DNA of 52,840 nucleotides from Chromatiales bacterium (GTDB lineage: Bacteria; Pseudomonadota; Gammaproteobacteria; Chromatiales; Chromatiaceae): NCBI GenBank assembly GCA_022360905.1, contig JAKSBX010000036.1:1-52840 (forward strand), in the 5' to 3' direction. The notes under the pieces were generated by a model. The model was not told the origin of the DNA. It searched no databases and saw only the letters and a program-made list of their open reading frames with translations. Below are positions 25,112-34,676 of the stretch, piece after piece. Made by a program: the position numbers and the translations under genes. Positions within the stretch are counted from its first letter, which is position 1. Every line of letters begins with the position of its first letter.

Positions 25112-26458
25112 CTAGTGAAATATATAGACAAAGTCGATGCCGACGTAGTCAATGTTTTTTTCGGGATAATCAGCAAATGCTCTGCCAGGCTTGAATTTAG
25201 CGTAGGTGAAAAACAGCTCGAGGGTTTCTTCATGCTCTATGCTGAAGATAAGGTCCAGCTCTGTACCGAGATTCCGGCTGCTTCCGGAAGGCTCCACTTC
25301 GATACTGGCATTGCGTATCTCATCGGACAACACCTCCTGCTCGTAGTCAAAGTGCATCAAATCTACTGACATATCCTCAGCAAACCGCCATTGTAAGCCG
25401 ATCATGTAGACTTTAAGGTTGGATAGTTCTGGCTGAAACAGTTCACCATAGGATTCAAAGTCACCTTGCAATCCTGTCTGGCGGTATGATTTATTGTCTC
25501 GGTCGTCCGGATTTGCGTCACCAGAACCTCGGGCGCCGGCAATTATCAGTGATAACTGGTCATATACGTAGGGTGTCCAGCGTAGCAAGTAGCCACTGGC
25601 GGATGCAGCAACCTCTTCATGCTTCTGTTCGCTGACCTCGACAACATCTGCAGAGGAATCTTCAAACTCGTAGAGTGTCGATCTGCCGTGCACCTCAGAG
25701 TAGTGCAGCTCCAAATCAATCTCTCCAATCAACTGAAGTTCGATATCTGCTACATAACTGAGTCCCCGCCAGGTCAGGTCGGCATCCTCTTCATCGATTC
25801 TGGTAAGTTTCTTAGAGTCACCGACTTGATATGCCGAAGAGTTATCACTCTGTTTGAGGTAGTAAAAGTTCAGGATCTGTCCATCGAGGAGCTCCCAACT
25901 CATAGTAAGCACCAGCCGCTGAATCTCATCCATTTCAGGGTCGATAAATTCTTCGTCGGTGGATTCCACCGCCTGCTGCTCAGCTATGGCAACAAACGCT
26001 TCGAGGTCTTCATACCACAACTGGAGACTGATGATATCCAGTTCGTCATCCCACCAGGACCACCAGCGGCTGATACTCTCATATTCGACACGACCGAGTT
26101 TTAATTCAGAATCAATGACATCACCGAACAAGTAGGCAATGCCGATCTCCCTGAACTCCAACCCTGAACGGTTGGTTTTACTGTCTGCGCTTTTTATGAT
26201 TTCGCTTTCATCCATCAACGCGCCGGTGAAGAATAGACTGAACTGATCATCATGGCGGTATTCCAAATCGAACTCGATTTCCCTGTCCTGCTCTACAAGT
26301 TTGTTGTTCAGGTTGTCTTCGCCCAGGCTTAATCCATCTAATGCGTTGAATTCAATGCCAATTTCAACGTCACTATATAGCTGTCCACCATTTTCGGCAG
26401 AAGCCGGTGAAAGATAGAAGAGGCAGGTAAAAATAGTGTACGGAATTAGTCGCCGCAA
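25112..26458 (-). CDS. Alginate-export-like outer-membrane beta-barrel protein
   Basis: The 448-residue protein has a signal peptide (cleaved after SPASA, about residue 21) and alternating hydrophobic strands through to a C-terminal aromatic-rich strand (YVGIDFVYIFH), a beta-barrel porin pattern. It resembles the AlgE/alginate-export family (PF13372) in layout, but it is very acidic and no alginate genes are present, so the substrate is unknown. The start is a TTG, preceded by GAGGA at 8 nt; no in-frame ATG fits. It converges on the kinase gene. Confidence 0.75.
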   Translation of the reverse strand: MRRLIPYTIFTCLFYLSPASAENGGQLYSDVEIGIEFNALDGLSLGEDNLNNKLVEQDREIEFDLEYRHDDQFSLFFTGALMDESEIIKSADSKTNRSGLEFREIGIAYLFGDVIDSELKLGRVEYESISRWWSWWDDELDIISLQLWYEDLEAFVAIAEQQAVESTDEEFIDPEMDEIQRLVLTMSWELLDGQILNFYYLKQSDNSSAYQVGDSKKLTRIDEEDADLTWRGLSYVADIELQLIGEIDLELHYSEVHGRSTLYEFEDSSADVVEVSEQKHEEVAASASGYLLRWTPYVYDQLSLIIAGARGSGDANPDDRDNKSYRQTGLQGDFESYGELFQPELSNLKVYMIGLQWRFAEDMSVDLMHFDYEQEVLSDEIRNASIEVEPSGSSRNLGTELDLIFSIEHEETLELFFTYAKFKPGRAFADYPEKNIDYVGIDFVYIFH

Positions 26459-26635
26459 TGCTCATTCCTCAGGTTATCTTCAGATAGATGAATTAAACTC
26501 TCCAGGAACTATGGGGCTGGCAGGCCTGTGTCTATCGCTGGTATTGGATCACCAGTTGTTTGATTATTACTGTATGAGGGTGTTATTCGTATAAATAGAG
26601 CATAACAAAAACTATCTTTTGTAAAAACAGAAAGT

Positions 26636-26663
26636 GCCGCTGATCCACTCATTAATTAGCGGC
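26636..26663 (-). terminator. Possible terminator of the PepSY gene
   Basis: On the minus strand GCCGCT and AGCGGC pair around a 16-nt loop, followed 3 nt later by TTTC and then TGTTTTT. The loop is long and the U-tract delayed. Confidence 0.4.
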
Positions 26664-26724
26664 TTGGGTAGCTATTGCTTTCTATTGTTGACACAACATA
26701 CTAAGTTGCCAAGTCAGTATCTTT

Positions 26725-26970
26725 TCAATCGTCGATATCGACCTTGATTATCGTGCCATCAAGCTCAATGATGGCTTCAAGTCTCTTGCCTTCGTGCACA
26801 AAGTCGACTTCATAGATCCTCTCTCCCTTATAGGTCTCTTTCTCAACTTCAGTAATTCTCGCGCCAGGATAGGCAGCCTTGACGATCTTTCTTACATCGC
26901 TTTTGCTGATTGCTAAAGCATGACTGGTAAAAATTGAAAGTCCAATGAAGAGCAGGGGGGTGATTTTCAT
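26725..26970 (-). CDS. Small secreted PepSY-domain protein
   Basis: The 81-residue protein has a signal peptide (about 1-20, ending SHALA) and one PepSY-like domain (DVRKIVKAAYPGARITEVEKE, YEVDFVHEGKRLEAIIELDGTII). Such periplasmic proteins are thought to modulate proteases or signal to kinases; several are under control of adjacent two-component systems. Its divergent promoter region contains a four-fold TTCAG array. Confidence 0.9.
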   Translation of the reverse strand: MKITPLLFIGLSIFTSHALAISKSDVRKIVKAAYPGARITEVEKETYKGERIYEVDFVHEGKRLEAIIELDGTIIKVDIDD

Positions 26971-27023
26971 TTGTGGCTTCCTAACAAAAGGTTTCGACGG
27001 GATAGCAGCGAAAGTTGATTAAA

Positions 27024-27061
27024 TTCAGTCAAATTTCAGTTTTCCATCAGCCTAACTTCAG
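27024..27061. promoter_or_regulatory. Four 11-bp-phased TTCAG direct repeats (OmpR-type binding array)
   Basis: TTCAG at 27024, TTCAG at 27035, ATCAG at 27046 and TTCAG at 27057 recur at exactly 11 bp. One helical turn spacing is the hallmark of OmpR/PhoB-family dimers; this could hold two dimers. It lies between the divergent PepSY gene and the secreted-protein gene. Confidence 0.65.
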
Positions 27062-27129
27062 ATCATGAGTAGAAAATATCTTATGCATGGAGCATGTAAA
27101 TATCAAATACCAACAGAGGAGAATATCAG

Positions 27130-27891
27130 ATGAACCAAGTAACACTGCCCATATATCTTGTTACTGCAGGTTTTATTCTTGCATCAACTAACGGTATTGC
27201 CGGTGAAGATGTGCCGTTTGATGAAGCTGAGATTTTTTTCGAGTTAAACGACACCGACGGTGATTTGGGTGTTCACGGCAAGGTTGACGGTGATGAGTGG
27301 AAACGCCTTCAAATTGAGGATCCATACGAGCGACGCATGATGTCGCTACGGGCTAATGGACGCCTCAAACGACAGGGAATCACAGAACTGTTTTTCGAAA
27401 GTGCCGAACCGACATTTGATGAGCTGGACCCTACGGATTTCTTTAAGAGATTCCCTGAAGGTATCTATGAGATAGAGGGGATCACCCTGGATGGGGGGGA
27501 ACGAGAAAACGAGGTCTTTCTGTCTCATGTCATTCCTGCTGCACCTGATAACGTGACCGTCAACGGCGTGCCCGCGGCGGAAGACTGCGATGCAGAACTA
27601 CTACCTGTTGTCACTGCTCCCGTAACCCTGGCCTGGGCGCCCGTAGTTGGTTCACATGCGGAGCTGGGAAAGAATGGTGATGTTGAGGTTCGTTACTACG
27701 AGGTTGTTGTCGAGATCGATGACACCGACTACAAATCAACCAGTATCATTCCTGGTGATCTGACACAGTGGACTCTATCTGATATGAATTTTTTCACACT
27801 GTCAGAGGAGGGTGAATATAAGTTAGAGATTCTTGTCAGGGCAGAGAGTGGGAATAAATCCGCTGTTGAAAGCTGCTTTATTGTTGAATAG
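27130..27891 (+). CDS. Secreted acidic protein with calcium-loop-like motif
   Basis: The 253-residue protein has a signal peptide (about 1-25), then an acidic module FELNDTDGDLGVHGKVDGDEW (about residues 36-56) that recurs in unannotated marine bacterial proteins as I recall, and a C-terminal Ig/fibronectin-like beta domain (about 135-250; VTLAWAPVVGS, YYEVVVEID, YKLEILVRAESGNKS). The DTDGDLG stretch is EF-hand-like but not canonical. Two Cys (about 152 and 249) may form a disulfide. GAGGAG precedes the ATG. It follows the TTCAG array. Confidence 0.82.
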   Translation: MNQVTLPIYLVTAGFILASTNGIAGEDVPFDEAEIFFELNDTDGDLGVHGKVDGDEWKRLQIEDPYERRMMSLRANGRLKRQGITELFFESAEPTFDELDPTDFFKRFPEGIYEIEGITLDGGERENEVFLSHVIPAAPDNVTVNGVPAAEDCDAELLPVVTAPVTLAWAPVVGSHAELGKNGDVEVRYYEVVVEIDDTDYKSTSIIPGDLTQWTLSDMNFFTLSEEGEYKLEILVRAESGNKSAVESCFIVE

Positions 27892-27909
27892 TTATATCGT
27901 CAACCCTAA

Positions 27910-27929
27910 CCCCTCCCGTCAGGGAGGGG
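27910..27929 (+). promoter_or_regulatory. Hairpin that covers the ribosome site of the HEAT-repeat gene
   Basis: CCCCTCCC and GGGAGGGG pair around GTCA. The right arm contains the GGAGG that would serve the GTG start at 27937. No U-tract follows. It may be a terminator-like spacer with translational control. Confidence 0.5.
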
Positions 27930-27936
27930 GTAATAG

Positions 27937-28716
27937 GTGAGCAAAACTACAATGAAAGTAACACAAACTCTATTGCTGATGCTGTTTTTACTTGGTGCCG
28001 GTTCTTGGTTTTACAATTCTCAGAGTAACGACGCGCAAATTGGGACTGACCGGGCTGCAGAACAAGAAATTATTCAGTCCATTGTAGAGAAAACAGTTTT
28101 ATCAGAAATGACTCATTTGCAAACTAGTTCCACTCATGAAGCATCTGTCACATCAGCTATTGTCAGCCAGTACCCGACAGAAGAAATGATTAGTGCAGAA
28201 TTTGAATCGATAGAGATACTGGAAGATGAAAAGATACCAGCTGATAACACGATTGAAGCGTTACAACACTTATTAAGCCATAGTGATCCAGCCCGGCGCC
28301 TCGCTTCAGTTTATGCAATTGGTGAATATAAGAATCATGAAGCCATCTCTGATCTCGTGGACGCTCTGTATGATCCTGACCCACTTATCAGAGTGGCAGC
28401 TGTTGAGTCACTCGCGATGCTGAAACATGACACAGGGATAGGCTATCTGGAAGCTGCACTCTATGATTCAGACCAACAAGTGAGAATTACGGCTGTATGG
28501 GCCATCGCAGATCTTGAAAATGAACGAGGTATTTATCTGTTGGCGCCACTGTTGTCTGACAATAGTGCGGAGATTCGAAATAACGTGGTGGCAGCACTGG
28601 GCGAAATTGGTGGCACAGCGTCAATTCACTATCTTGAGAATCAACTTAATGACATTGATGAAAGGGCACGTCGGAATGCAGCAGAGATTCTAAATGAAAT
28701 GGCGGCCGATTATTGA
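27937..28716 (+). CDS. Membrane-anchored HEAT-repeat protein
   Basis: The protein (259 residues from GTG 27937; ATG 27952 is an alternative) has an N-terminal hydrophobic segment (about 10-25) followed by a low-complexity acidic stretch and then tandem HEAT/PBS-lyase-type repeats from about 105 on (LLSHSDPARRLASVYAIGEY, VDALYDPDPLIRVAAVESLA, EAALYDSDQQVRITAVWAIA and so on). It is probably a periplasmic scaffold. It follows the secreted acidic protein by 45 nt and may share its promoter. AT-richer codon use than neighbours suggests possible later acquisition. Confidence 0.85.
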   Translation: MSKTTMKVTQTLLLMLFLLGAGSWFYNSQSNDAQIGTDRAAEQEIIQSIVEKTVLSEMTHLQTSSTHEASVTSAIVSQYPTEEMISAEFESIEILEDEKIPADNTIEALQHLLSHSDPARRLASVYAIGEYKNHEAISDLVDALYDPDPLIRVAAVESLAMLKHDTGIGYLEAALYDSDQQVRITAVWAIADLENERGIYLLAPLLSDNSAEIRNNVVAALGEIGGTASIHYLENQLNDIDERARRNAAEILNEMAADY

Positions 28717-28792
28717 AGGTGTTTCCTGGAAAAGCACAGGACTAGCCTGATGTGGTATCTGGAGGATGGGCTGATAACACCTTGGAAATAAT

Positions 28793-28868
28793 TGGTGGGC
28801 GCAACAGGGATCGAACCTGTGACCTCTGCAATGTGACTGCAGCGCTCTCCCAGCTGAGCTATGCGCCC
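28793..28868 (-). tRNA. tRNA-Val (CAC)
   Basis: A 76-nt cloverleaf on the minus strand: acceptor GGGCGCA/TGCGCCC, D arm GCTC/GAGC, anticodon stem CTGCA/TGCAG with loop GTCACAT (anticodon CAC), T arm ACAGG/CCTGT with TTCGATC, and an encoded CCA. CAC reads GUG valine codons. Confidence 0.93.
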
Positions 28869-28881
28869 GAAGTGGACACGC

Positions 28882-28910
28882 ATTCTAGTTCTACAGCCAC
28901 TTTACGTCAA
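28882..28910 (-). promoter_or_regulatory. Sigma-70 promoter of tRNA-Val
   Basis: TTGACG, a 17-nt spacer and TAGAAT on the minus strand, followed by GC-rich GCGTGTCC, end 13 nt before the tRNA, typical of stable-RNA promoters. Confidence 0.75.
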
Positions 28911-28954
28911 TTGTCCAAAAATTATACAAATTCGGCTTTCTCTACGGATTAAGC

Positions 28955-28982
28955 TTACGATTCAGTTCTGGTCTGTTAGAAT
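28955..28982 (+). promoter_or_regulatory. Possible promoter of gltX
   Basis: TTACGA, a 16-nt spacer and TAGAAT lie about 37 nt before the gltX ATG. The -10 is 5/6 and the -35 is weak. Confidence 0.42.
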
Positions 28983-29018
28983 TTCCGCTTTGCTGCAACT
29001 GGATGAAACCATCGGATC

Positions 29019-30434
29019 ATGACTGTTCGTACCCGTTTTGCCCCCAGCCCCACCGGCTATCTTCATGTGGGCGGTGCCCGCACCGCACTGTTTTCCTGGC
29101 TCTATGCACGCAAGCATGGGGGAAAATTTGTACTGCGCATTGAGGACACGGACCTTGAGCGCTCCACCGCCGAGTCGGTAAATGCCATCCTGGAAGGGAT
29201 GACCTGGTTGGGACTGGAATACGACGAAGGACCTTTTTATCAGACAAAGCGTTTTGATCGCTATCACGAGGTGATTGAAGACCTGCTGGCGAGGGGGCTG
29301 GCCTATCGCTGTAACTGCAGCCGTGAGCGTCTGGATGATCTGCGGGAAGCGGCGATGAATCGTAAGGAGAAGCCCAGATACGATGGCCATTGCCGGAACC
29401 GTGAAGTCAGCCCGGATGAACCCCATGTGATCCGTTTCCGCAATCCGGATGCCGGTGTGGTGGTGGTCGATGACCTGATCCGCGGCCGGGTGAGCTTCAA
29501 CAATGAGGAGCTGGACGATCTGATCATCCGCCGTACCGATGGTTCTCCCACCTACAATCTGACGGTGGTGGTGGACGATCTGGATATGCAGATCACTCAC
29601 GTGATTCGGGGTGACGATCACCTGAACAATACCCCCAGGCAGATCAATATCCTCAAGGCACTCAACGCTGAGCCACCGAAATATGGGCATGTCCCCATGA
29701 TTCTCGGGGATGACGGTGCCCGACTCTCGAAGCGCCATGGCGCGGTCAGTGTGATGCAGTATCGGGAGGATGGCTTTCTGCCTGAGGCTCTGCTCAACTA
29801 TCTGGTGCGCCTGGGCTGGTCCCATGGGGATCAGGAGATTTTCTCCATCGATGAGATGATTGAGTTGTTCGATATCGATGGGGTAAACAAGGCGGCGTCG
29901 AGTTTCAATACCGACAAGTTGCTGTGGTTGAATCAGCACTACATCAAGCAGGATGATGCGAAACGCATCGCTCATCTGCTCAGTCCCCATATGGGGGACT
30001 TGGGTATTGATCCTGCCGAGGGTCCTGATCTGACCAAGGTTGCCGAGGCGCACCAGGAGCGGGCCCGGACCCTGGTGGAGATGGCGGAGATGAGTGCCTT
30101 CTGCTATCAGGATTACGAAGAGTTCGAAGAGAAGGCGGCCAAGAAGCATCTGCGTGGTGTGGCCAGAGAGCCTTTGGAACGGATGCGTGAGGCCCTGTCT
30201 GAGCTGGAAGACTGGCAGGAAGATGCCCTTCACGGGGTCGTGGAGCAGGTCTCAGAGGCGCTGGAATTGAAGATGGGTAAGGTCGCCCAGCCACTCAGGG
30301 TAGCCGTGGTAGGCCGGGCCGCATCGCCGGGAATCGACACAACCCTCTACTTGGTTGGCAAAGAGGCCTGTCTGAGACGCATCGATAAAGCCCTGGAATA
30401 TATTACCCAGCGTGAAGCTGCGGCAGCAGGGTAG
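29019..30434 (+). CDS. gltX: Glutamyl-tRNA synthetase
   Basis: The 471-residue class I synthetase has the HIGH-type motif [14 protein letters not shown] (about 9-22), the KMSKS-type ARLSKRHG (about 237) and a helical C-terminal anticodon-binding domain. It charges tRNA-Glu in the cytoplasm. The zinc-like cluster region contains YRCNCSRE only, with the later Cys pair missing, as in many GltX1 enzymes. No clear Shine-Dalgarno precedes the ATG. It is followed 58 nt later by glnS, an uncommon adjacency. Confidence 0.97.
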   Translation: MTVRTRFAPSPTGYLHVGGARTALFSWLYARKHGGKFVLRIEDTDLERSTAESVNAILEGMTWLGLEYDEGPFYQTKRFDRYHEVIEDLLARGLAYRCNCSRERLDDLREAAMNRKEKPRYDGHCRNREVSPDEPHVIRFRNPDAGVVVVDDLIRGRVSFNNEELDDLIIRRTDGSPTYNLTVVVDDLDMQITHVIRGDDHLNNTPRQINILKALNAEPPKYGHVPMILGDDGARLSKRHGAVSVMQYREDGFLPEALLNYLVRLGWSHGDQEIFSIDEMIELFDIDGVNKAASSFNTDKLLWLNQHYIKQDDAKRIAHLLSPHMGDLGIDPAEGPDLTKVAEAHQERARTLVEMAEMSAFCYQDYEEFEEKAAKKHLRGVAREPLERMREALSELEDWQEDALHGVVEQVSEALELKMGKVAQPLRVAVVGRAASPGIDTTLYLVGKEACLRRIDKALEYITQREAAAAG

Positions 30435-30492
30435 GCAAAGGCGCCACCAGCGCAAAAATTCGATTAGAAAACACTTTCAAGAAGCCAGAGTA

Positions 30493-32196
30493 ATGAGCGA
30501 TTTGGATCACAGCGAGAACACACCGACGAATTTCATTCGACAGATCATCGACCAGGATATCGAGCAGGGTAAGCACGATGGTCGGGTACACACCCGTTTC
30601 CCCCCGGAGCCCAACGGTTATCTGCATATCGGTCACGCCAAGTCGATTGTGCTTAATTTCGGCATAGCCAGGGACTACAACGGCTTGTGCAATCTCCGCT
30701 TCGACGACACCAATCCTCACAAGGAGAACATGGAGTTTGTCGAGAGTATTCAGCAGGATGTGCGCTGGCTGGGGTACGACTGGCAGGATCGCCTTTTTTA
30801 CGCCTCAGACTATTTTCAGCAGCTCTACGATTTTGCTGTGGAGCTGATCAAGGCAGGCAAGGCCTATGTCTGTGACCTGGACGGGGAGCAGATGCGCGCC
30901 TACCGGGGTACCTTGAAAGAGCCAGGCCAGGAGAGTCCCTACCGCAGCCGTTCGGTGGAGGAGAACCTGGATCTGTTTGCGCGCATGAAAGCCGGTGATT
31001 TTGCTGACGGAGAGCGGGTGCTTCGGGCCAAAATCGACATGGCTTCACCGAATATGAATATGCGGGATCCGACCCTCTATCGGATCCGCCACGGGGTGAT
31101 TCACCATCAGACCGGTGAAGCCTGGTGTATCTATCCCATGTATGACTATACCCATCCGGTTTCCGATGCCCTGGAGGGGATCACCCACTCCCTCTGTACC
31201 CTGGAGTTCGAAGACCATCGTCCACTCTACGACTGGGTGCTGGACAATATCACCATCCCTTCGCATCCCCAGCAGATCGAGTTTTCACGGCTCAATCTCG
31301 AGTACACCGTGTTGAGTAAGCGCAAGTTGACCCAACTGGTGGATGAGGGTTTTGTGGAGGGTTGGGATGATCCGCGTATGCCGACCATTGCCGGAATGAA
31401 GCGTCGGGGGTATAGCGCGGCTTCAATCCGCGAGTTCTGTCGACGCATTGGTATCACCAAGTCCGATGGACTGGTCGAGATCGGCATGCTTGAAACCTGC
31501 ATCCGCGAGGATCTGGACGCCCATGCGCCCAGGCGCATGGCCGTGATGCATCCATTGAAGCTGGTGATCGAAAACTATCCGGAAGACCAGCAGGAGATGC
31601 TGGAGGCGGCCAACCATCCCAAGGATGAATCCATGGGGGTTCGCCAGATCCCGTTCAGCCGCGAGATCATTATCGATCAGGCCGATTTCCGGGAATCGGC
31701 GAACAAGAAGTTCAAACGTCTGGTGACCGGCGGTGAGGTGCGGCTGAGAAATGCCTATGTGATCAAATGTGAAGAGGTGGTAAAAAACAATCAGGGTGAC
31801 ATTGTTGAACTTCGCTGTAGCTATGATCCTGAAACACTTGGGAAAAATCCTGAAGGACGTAAGGTTCGCGGGGTCATCCACTGGGTCTCGGCCAAGCATG
31901 GCATCAAGGGCGAGGTTCGGCTCTATGATCGGCTTTTCATGCAGGCAAATGCGGATAAAGTCGAAGAGGGGGGACGTTTTACCGATAACCTGAATCCGGA
32001 CTCCTTGCGCACCCTGACCGACTGCTATTTCGAGCCTGCACTGGCCAATGCGGAGGTTGAGCAGGCCTATCAGTTTGAACGGGAAGGCTATTTCATACTC
32101 GACAGCGTGGAAGCGGGGCGTCAGCCGATGGTATTCAACCGGGTGATCACCCTGCGTGATTCCTGGGCAAAAATTGAAAAAGGCACTGGCCGTTAA
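30493..32196 (+). CDS. glnS: Glutaminyl-tRNA synthetase
   Basis: The protein is 567 residues from the ATG at 30493. The class I signatures are [15 protein letters not shown] (37-51) and VLSKRKL (about 272), and the two C-terminal anticodon-binding beta barrels follow. A longer in-frame extension reaches back into gltX but is basic and unlike the family, so I use the internal start that gives MSDLDHSEN, the family's usual beginning. Presence of GlnS with GltX implies direct Gln-tRNA charging, typical of gammaproteobacteria. Confidence 0.96.
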   Translation: MSDLDHSENTPTNFIRQIIDQDIEQGKHDGRVHTRFPPEPNGYLHIGHAKSIVLNFGIARDYNGLCNLRFDDTNPHKENMEFVESIQQDVRWLGYDWQDRLFYASDYFQQLYDFAVELIKAGKAYVCDLDGEQMRAYRGTLKEPGQESPYRSRSVEENLDLFARMKAGDFADGERVLRAKIDMASPNMNMRDPTLYRIRHGVIHHQTGEAWCIYPMYDYTHPVSDALEGITHSLCTLEFEDHRPLYDWVLDNITIPSHPQQIEFSRLNLEYTVLSKRKLTQLVDEGFVEGWDDPRMPTIAGMKRRGYSAASIREFCRRIGITKSDGLVEIGMLETCIREDLDAHAPRRMAVMHPLKLVIENYPEDQQEMLEAANHPKDESMGVRQIPFSREIIIDQADFRESANKKFKRLVTGGEVRLRNAYVIKCEEVVKNNQGDIVELRCSYDPETLGKNPEGRKVRGVIHWVSAKHGIKGEVRLYDRLFMQANADKVEEGGRFTDNLNPDSLRTLTDCYFEPALANAEVEQAYQFEREGYFILDSVEAGRQPMVFNRVITLRDSWAKIEKGTGR

Positions 32197-32261
32197 AGCC
32201 CTGCCTGTCGACGCTTCAGGGCCTGCCTGGAAATGTTGGCTGAAGATGGGAAAAAAATCAG

Positions 32262-32290
32262 TGGACAAGCGGGAGATTATCCCCTAATAT
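32262..32290 (+). promoter_or_regulatory. Promoter of tRNA-Ala
   Basis: TGGACA, exactly 17 nt, TAATAT, followed by the GC-rich discriminator GCCCCGC and the tRNA 13 nt later. Confidence 0.7.
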
Positions 32291-32302
32291 GCCCCGCTTT
32301 CT

Positions 32303-32378
32303 GGGGCCATAGCTCAGCTGGGAGAGCGCAACACTGGCAGTGTTGAGGTCGGCGGTTCGATCCCGCCTGGCTCCACCA
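32303..32378 (+). tRNA. tRNA-Ala (GGC)
   Basis: A 76-nt cloverleaf: acceptor GGGGCCA/TGGCTCC with one wobble, D arm GCTC/GAGC, anticodon stem CAACA/TGTTG with loop CTGGCAG (anticodon GGC), T arm GGCGG/CCGCC with TTCGATC, encoded CCA. Confidence 0.96.
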
Positions 32379-32394
32379 AATTTGATTAAGATCG

Positions 32395-32423
32395 GCCCGG
32401 ATTTATTCCGGGCTATCTTTTTC
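32395..32423 (+). terminator. Rho-independent terminator of tRNA-Ala
   Basis: GCCCGG and CCGGGC pair around ATTTATT, followed by TATCTTTTTC, 17 nt after the tRNA CCA. Confidence 0.88.
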
Positions 32424-32488
32424 TGGGTTCTGCTGACCTGTTTCAACAGCATCAAGGTCATCTCTCGATTGCCCGACGGGGTAGCGGT

Positions 32489-32992
32489 ATGCTCTGGATT
32501 GACATTCTGATTATCGCCATCATTGCGCTCTCTGCTGTCATCAGCCTGATCAGAGGATTTATGCAGGAGGCAATATCTCTTGCTACCTGGATCGCCGCGT
32601 TCACAATCGCCTGGTTATTCTTTCGCCCCCTTGCCGTGGAACTGACTCCCTGGATCGATGTACCCTCGATCCGGCTTGGTGTGGCCTTCGTGCTCATTCT
32701 GATCGGAATCCTGATCCTTGGTGCGATTATCAACCACTTTATGAAGGTTTTGGTCGCCTCTACCGGATTGAGCGGTACAGATCGGATGATCGGGATTTTT
32801 TTCGGCGTGGCCCGTGGTGCGGTCATGGTTGCCATTCTGGTCCTGCTGGCTGGTCTGACACCGTTTCCGAACGATCCCTGGTGGAACGAATCGAGCCTGA
32901 TCCCCTATTTTCAGGAGATGGCGCTCTGGTTGAAAGGCTTTCTGCCCAGCGACATTGCTGATAACTTCCACTATATTAAGCCGGCCCCCTAG
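32489..32992 (+). CDS. cvpA: CvpA family membrane protein
   Basis: The 167-residue inner-membrane protein has four predicted helices (about 5-22, 28-45, 65-84 and 102-121), and the pattern SLIRGFMQEAISLATWIAAF in the first two is diagnostic of CvpA (colicin V production). It lies before purF, its usual neighbour. Its role in Gram-negative bacteria is linked to envelope homeostasis and not only colicin. No PurR box is seen upstream. Confidence 0.92.
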   Translation: MLWIDILIIAIIALSAVISLIRGFMQEAISLATWIAAFTIAWLFFRPLAVELTPWIDVPSIRLGVAFVLILIGILILGAIINHFMKVLVASTGLSGTDRMIGIFFGVARGAVMVAILVLLAGLTPFPNDPWWNESSLIPYFQEMALWLKGFLPSDIADNFHYIKPAP

Positions 32993-33119
32993 TATGGTGC
33001 CGGGTTGAAGAGCGACAGGGATTGGTCAAAATGAATGGTTTGGGAAATGACGCTGGCCAGGGACTCGATAAACTGTCCCGGCCTTGGCTGAATCCCGTGC
33101 AGACCCTGGAGAACTGAAC

Positions 33120-34634
33120 ATGTGCGGTATCGTGGGTATTGTCGGTAAGACACCGGTCAATCAATCCCTTTATGATGCATTATTGGTGCTACAACATAGA
33201 GGTCAGGATGCTGCAGGTATTGTGACCTGCCATAAGGGCAAGCTCTATTTGCGTAAGGCAAACGGACTGGCCCGTGACGTTTTTCACACCCGCCATATGC
33301 TGCGGCTGAAAGGCAACATGGGGCTGGGTCATGCCCGTTACCCCACGGCCGGATGTGCCTCATCAGCGGAAGCTCAGCCCTTCTATGTCAACTCACCTTA
33401 TGGCATCACCTTGGCGCACAACGGCAATCTCACCAATGCCAAAGAGCTGACAAGGGATCTGTTCGTCGAGGATTTGCGCCATATCAATACCTCGTCAGAT
33501 TCGGAAATCCTGCTCAATATTTTCGCCCATGAGCTGCAGATGCAGAATAAACTGCGCATCGCTCCCGAAGATATCTTCAAGGCGGTTGCCGGTGTGCATC
33601 GTCGCTGTCGGGGTGGATACGCGGCCGTCGCGATGATTCCCGGTGTCGGGCTGATTGGCTTTCGTGATCCCTATGCCATACGCCCGATTGTCTACGGCAA
33701 GCGGGAAACGGATCAGGGTACGGAGTATATGATCGCCTCTGAAAGTGTCGCCTTGGATGCGTTAGGATTCGAACGGGTACGGGATCTGGAGCCGGGGGAG
33801 GCGATCTTCATCAGCAAAGAGGGTCAGTTCCACGCTCAGCAGTGTGCCGCCAATACGGTCAAATCCCCCTGTATCTTTGAGTTCGTCTATTTTGCCCGTC
33901 CCGATTCGATTATCGACAATGTGTTCGTGCACAAAGCCCGTTCCCGAATGGGCAAAAAACTGGCCAGGAAGATACTCCGTGAGTGGCCGGATCATGATGT
34001 GGATGTGGTGATTCCAATCCCGGATACCAGCCGTACTGCTGCGTTGACCCTGGCCAACGAGCTTAAGGTCCGCTATACGGAAGGATTCATTAAAAATCGC
34101 TACATCGGACGCACCTTTATCATGCCGGGTCAAACTGTGCGTAAAAAGTCGGTCAGGCAGAAACTGAATGCCATAGATCTGGAGTTCAAGGGTAAGAATG
34201 TTCTGCTGGTGGATGACTCCGTCGTACGCGGTACCACCTCTCAGCAGATTGTGCAGATGGCGCGGGATGCCGGTGCCAACAAGGTCTATTTTGCCTCGGC
34301 CGCGCCGCCGGTGATCTACCCGAATGTCTATGGTATCGATATGCCATCTGCGAGTGAGCTGGTCGCCCATAACCGTACCGTTGAAGAGGTGGAGAAGATC
34401 ATCGGTGCTGATCGGATGATCTATCAGGATCTACAGGATCTGATTGATGCAGTGATGAAGAAAGGCAAAACCGATATCGATCGTTTCGATACATCGGTAT
34501 TCAGCGGTGACTATGTTACCGGTGATGTGAGTGATACCTATCTCGAACAGTTGGAGCTGTTGCGCAACGATGGCGCCAAATCCCAGAACGAGATGGCGGA
34601 CAAGAGTATCATCGACCTGCACAACGATAGCTAA
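33120..34634 (+). CDS. purF: Amidophosphoribosyltransferase
   Basis: This 504-residue enzyme makes phosphoribosylamine from PRPP and glutamine, the first step of purine synthesis. It begins [10 protein letters not shown], so Cys2 becomes the N-terminal nucleophile of the glutaminase domain; this fixes the start at 33120, with GGAGA upstream, rather than an earlier in-frame start. The PRPP-binding motif [19 protein letters not shown] lies at about 360-378. Length matches E. coli PurF (505). Confidence 0.96.
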   Translation: MCGIVGIVGKTPVNQSLYDALLVLQHRGQDAAGIVTCHKGKLYLRKANGLARDVFHTRHMLRLKGNMGLGHARYPTAGCASSAEAQPFYVNSPYGITLAHNGNLTNAKELTRDLFVEDLRHINTSSDSEILLNIFAHELQMQNKLRIAPEDIFKAVAGVHRRCRGGYAAVAMIPGVGLIGFRDPYAIRPIVYGKRETDQGTEYMIASESVALDALGFERVRDLEPGEAIFISKEGQFHAQQCAANTVKSPCIFEFVYFARPDSIIDNVFVHKARSRMGKKLARKILREWPDHDVDVVIPIPDTSRTAALTLANELKVRYTEGFIKNRYIGRTFIMPGQTVRKKSVRQKLNAIDLEFKGKNVLLVDDSVVRGTTSQQIVQMARDAGANKVYFASAAPPVIYPNVYGIDMPSASELVAHNRTVEEVEKIIGADRMIYQDLQDLIDAVMKKGKTDIDRFDTSVFSGDYVTGDVSDTYLEQLELLRNDGAKSQNEMADKSIIDLHNDS

Positions 34635-34676
34635 GCTCGATCACGGCACCTGTATCGAGTAAATTGCAGCAAAGCG

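Noticed and set aside
30412..30492. Upstream in-frame extension of glnS into gltX
   Set aside because: The extra residues are very basic and unlike GlnS N-termini; the ATG at 30493 fits the family.
33084..33119. Upstream in-frame start for purF
   Set aside because: PurF needs Cys right after the initiator Met, which only the start at 33120 gives.
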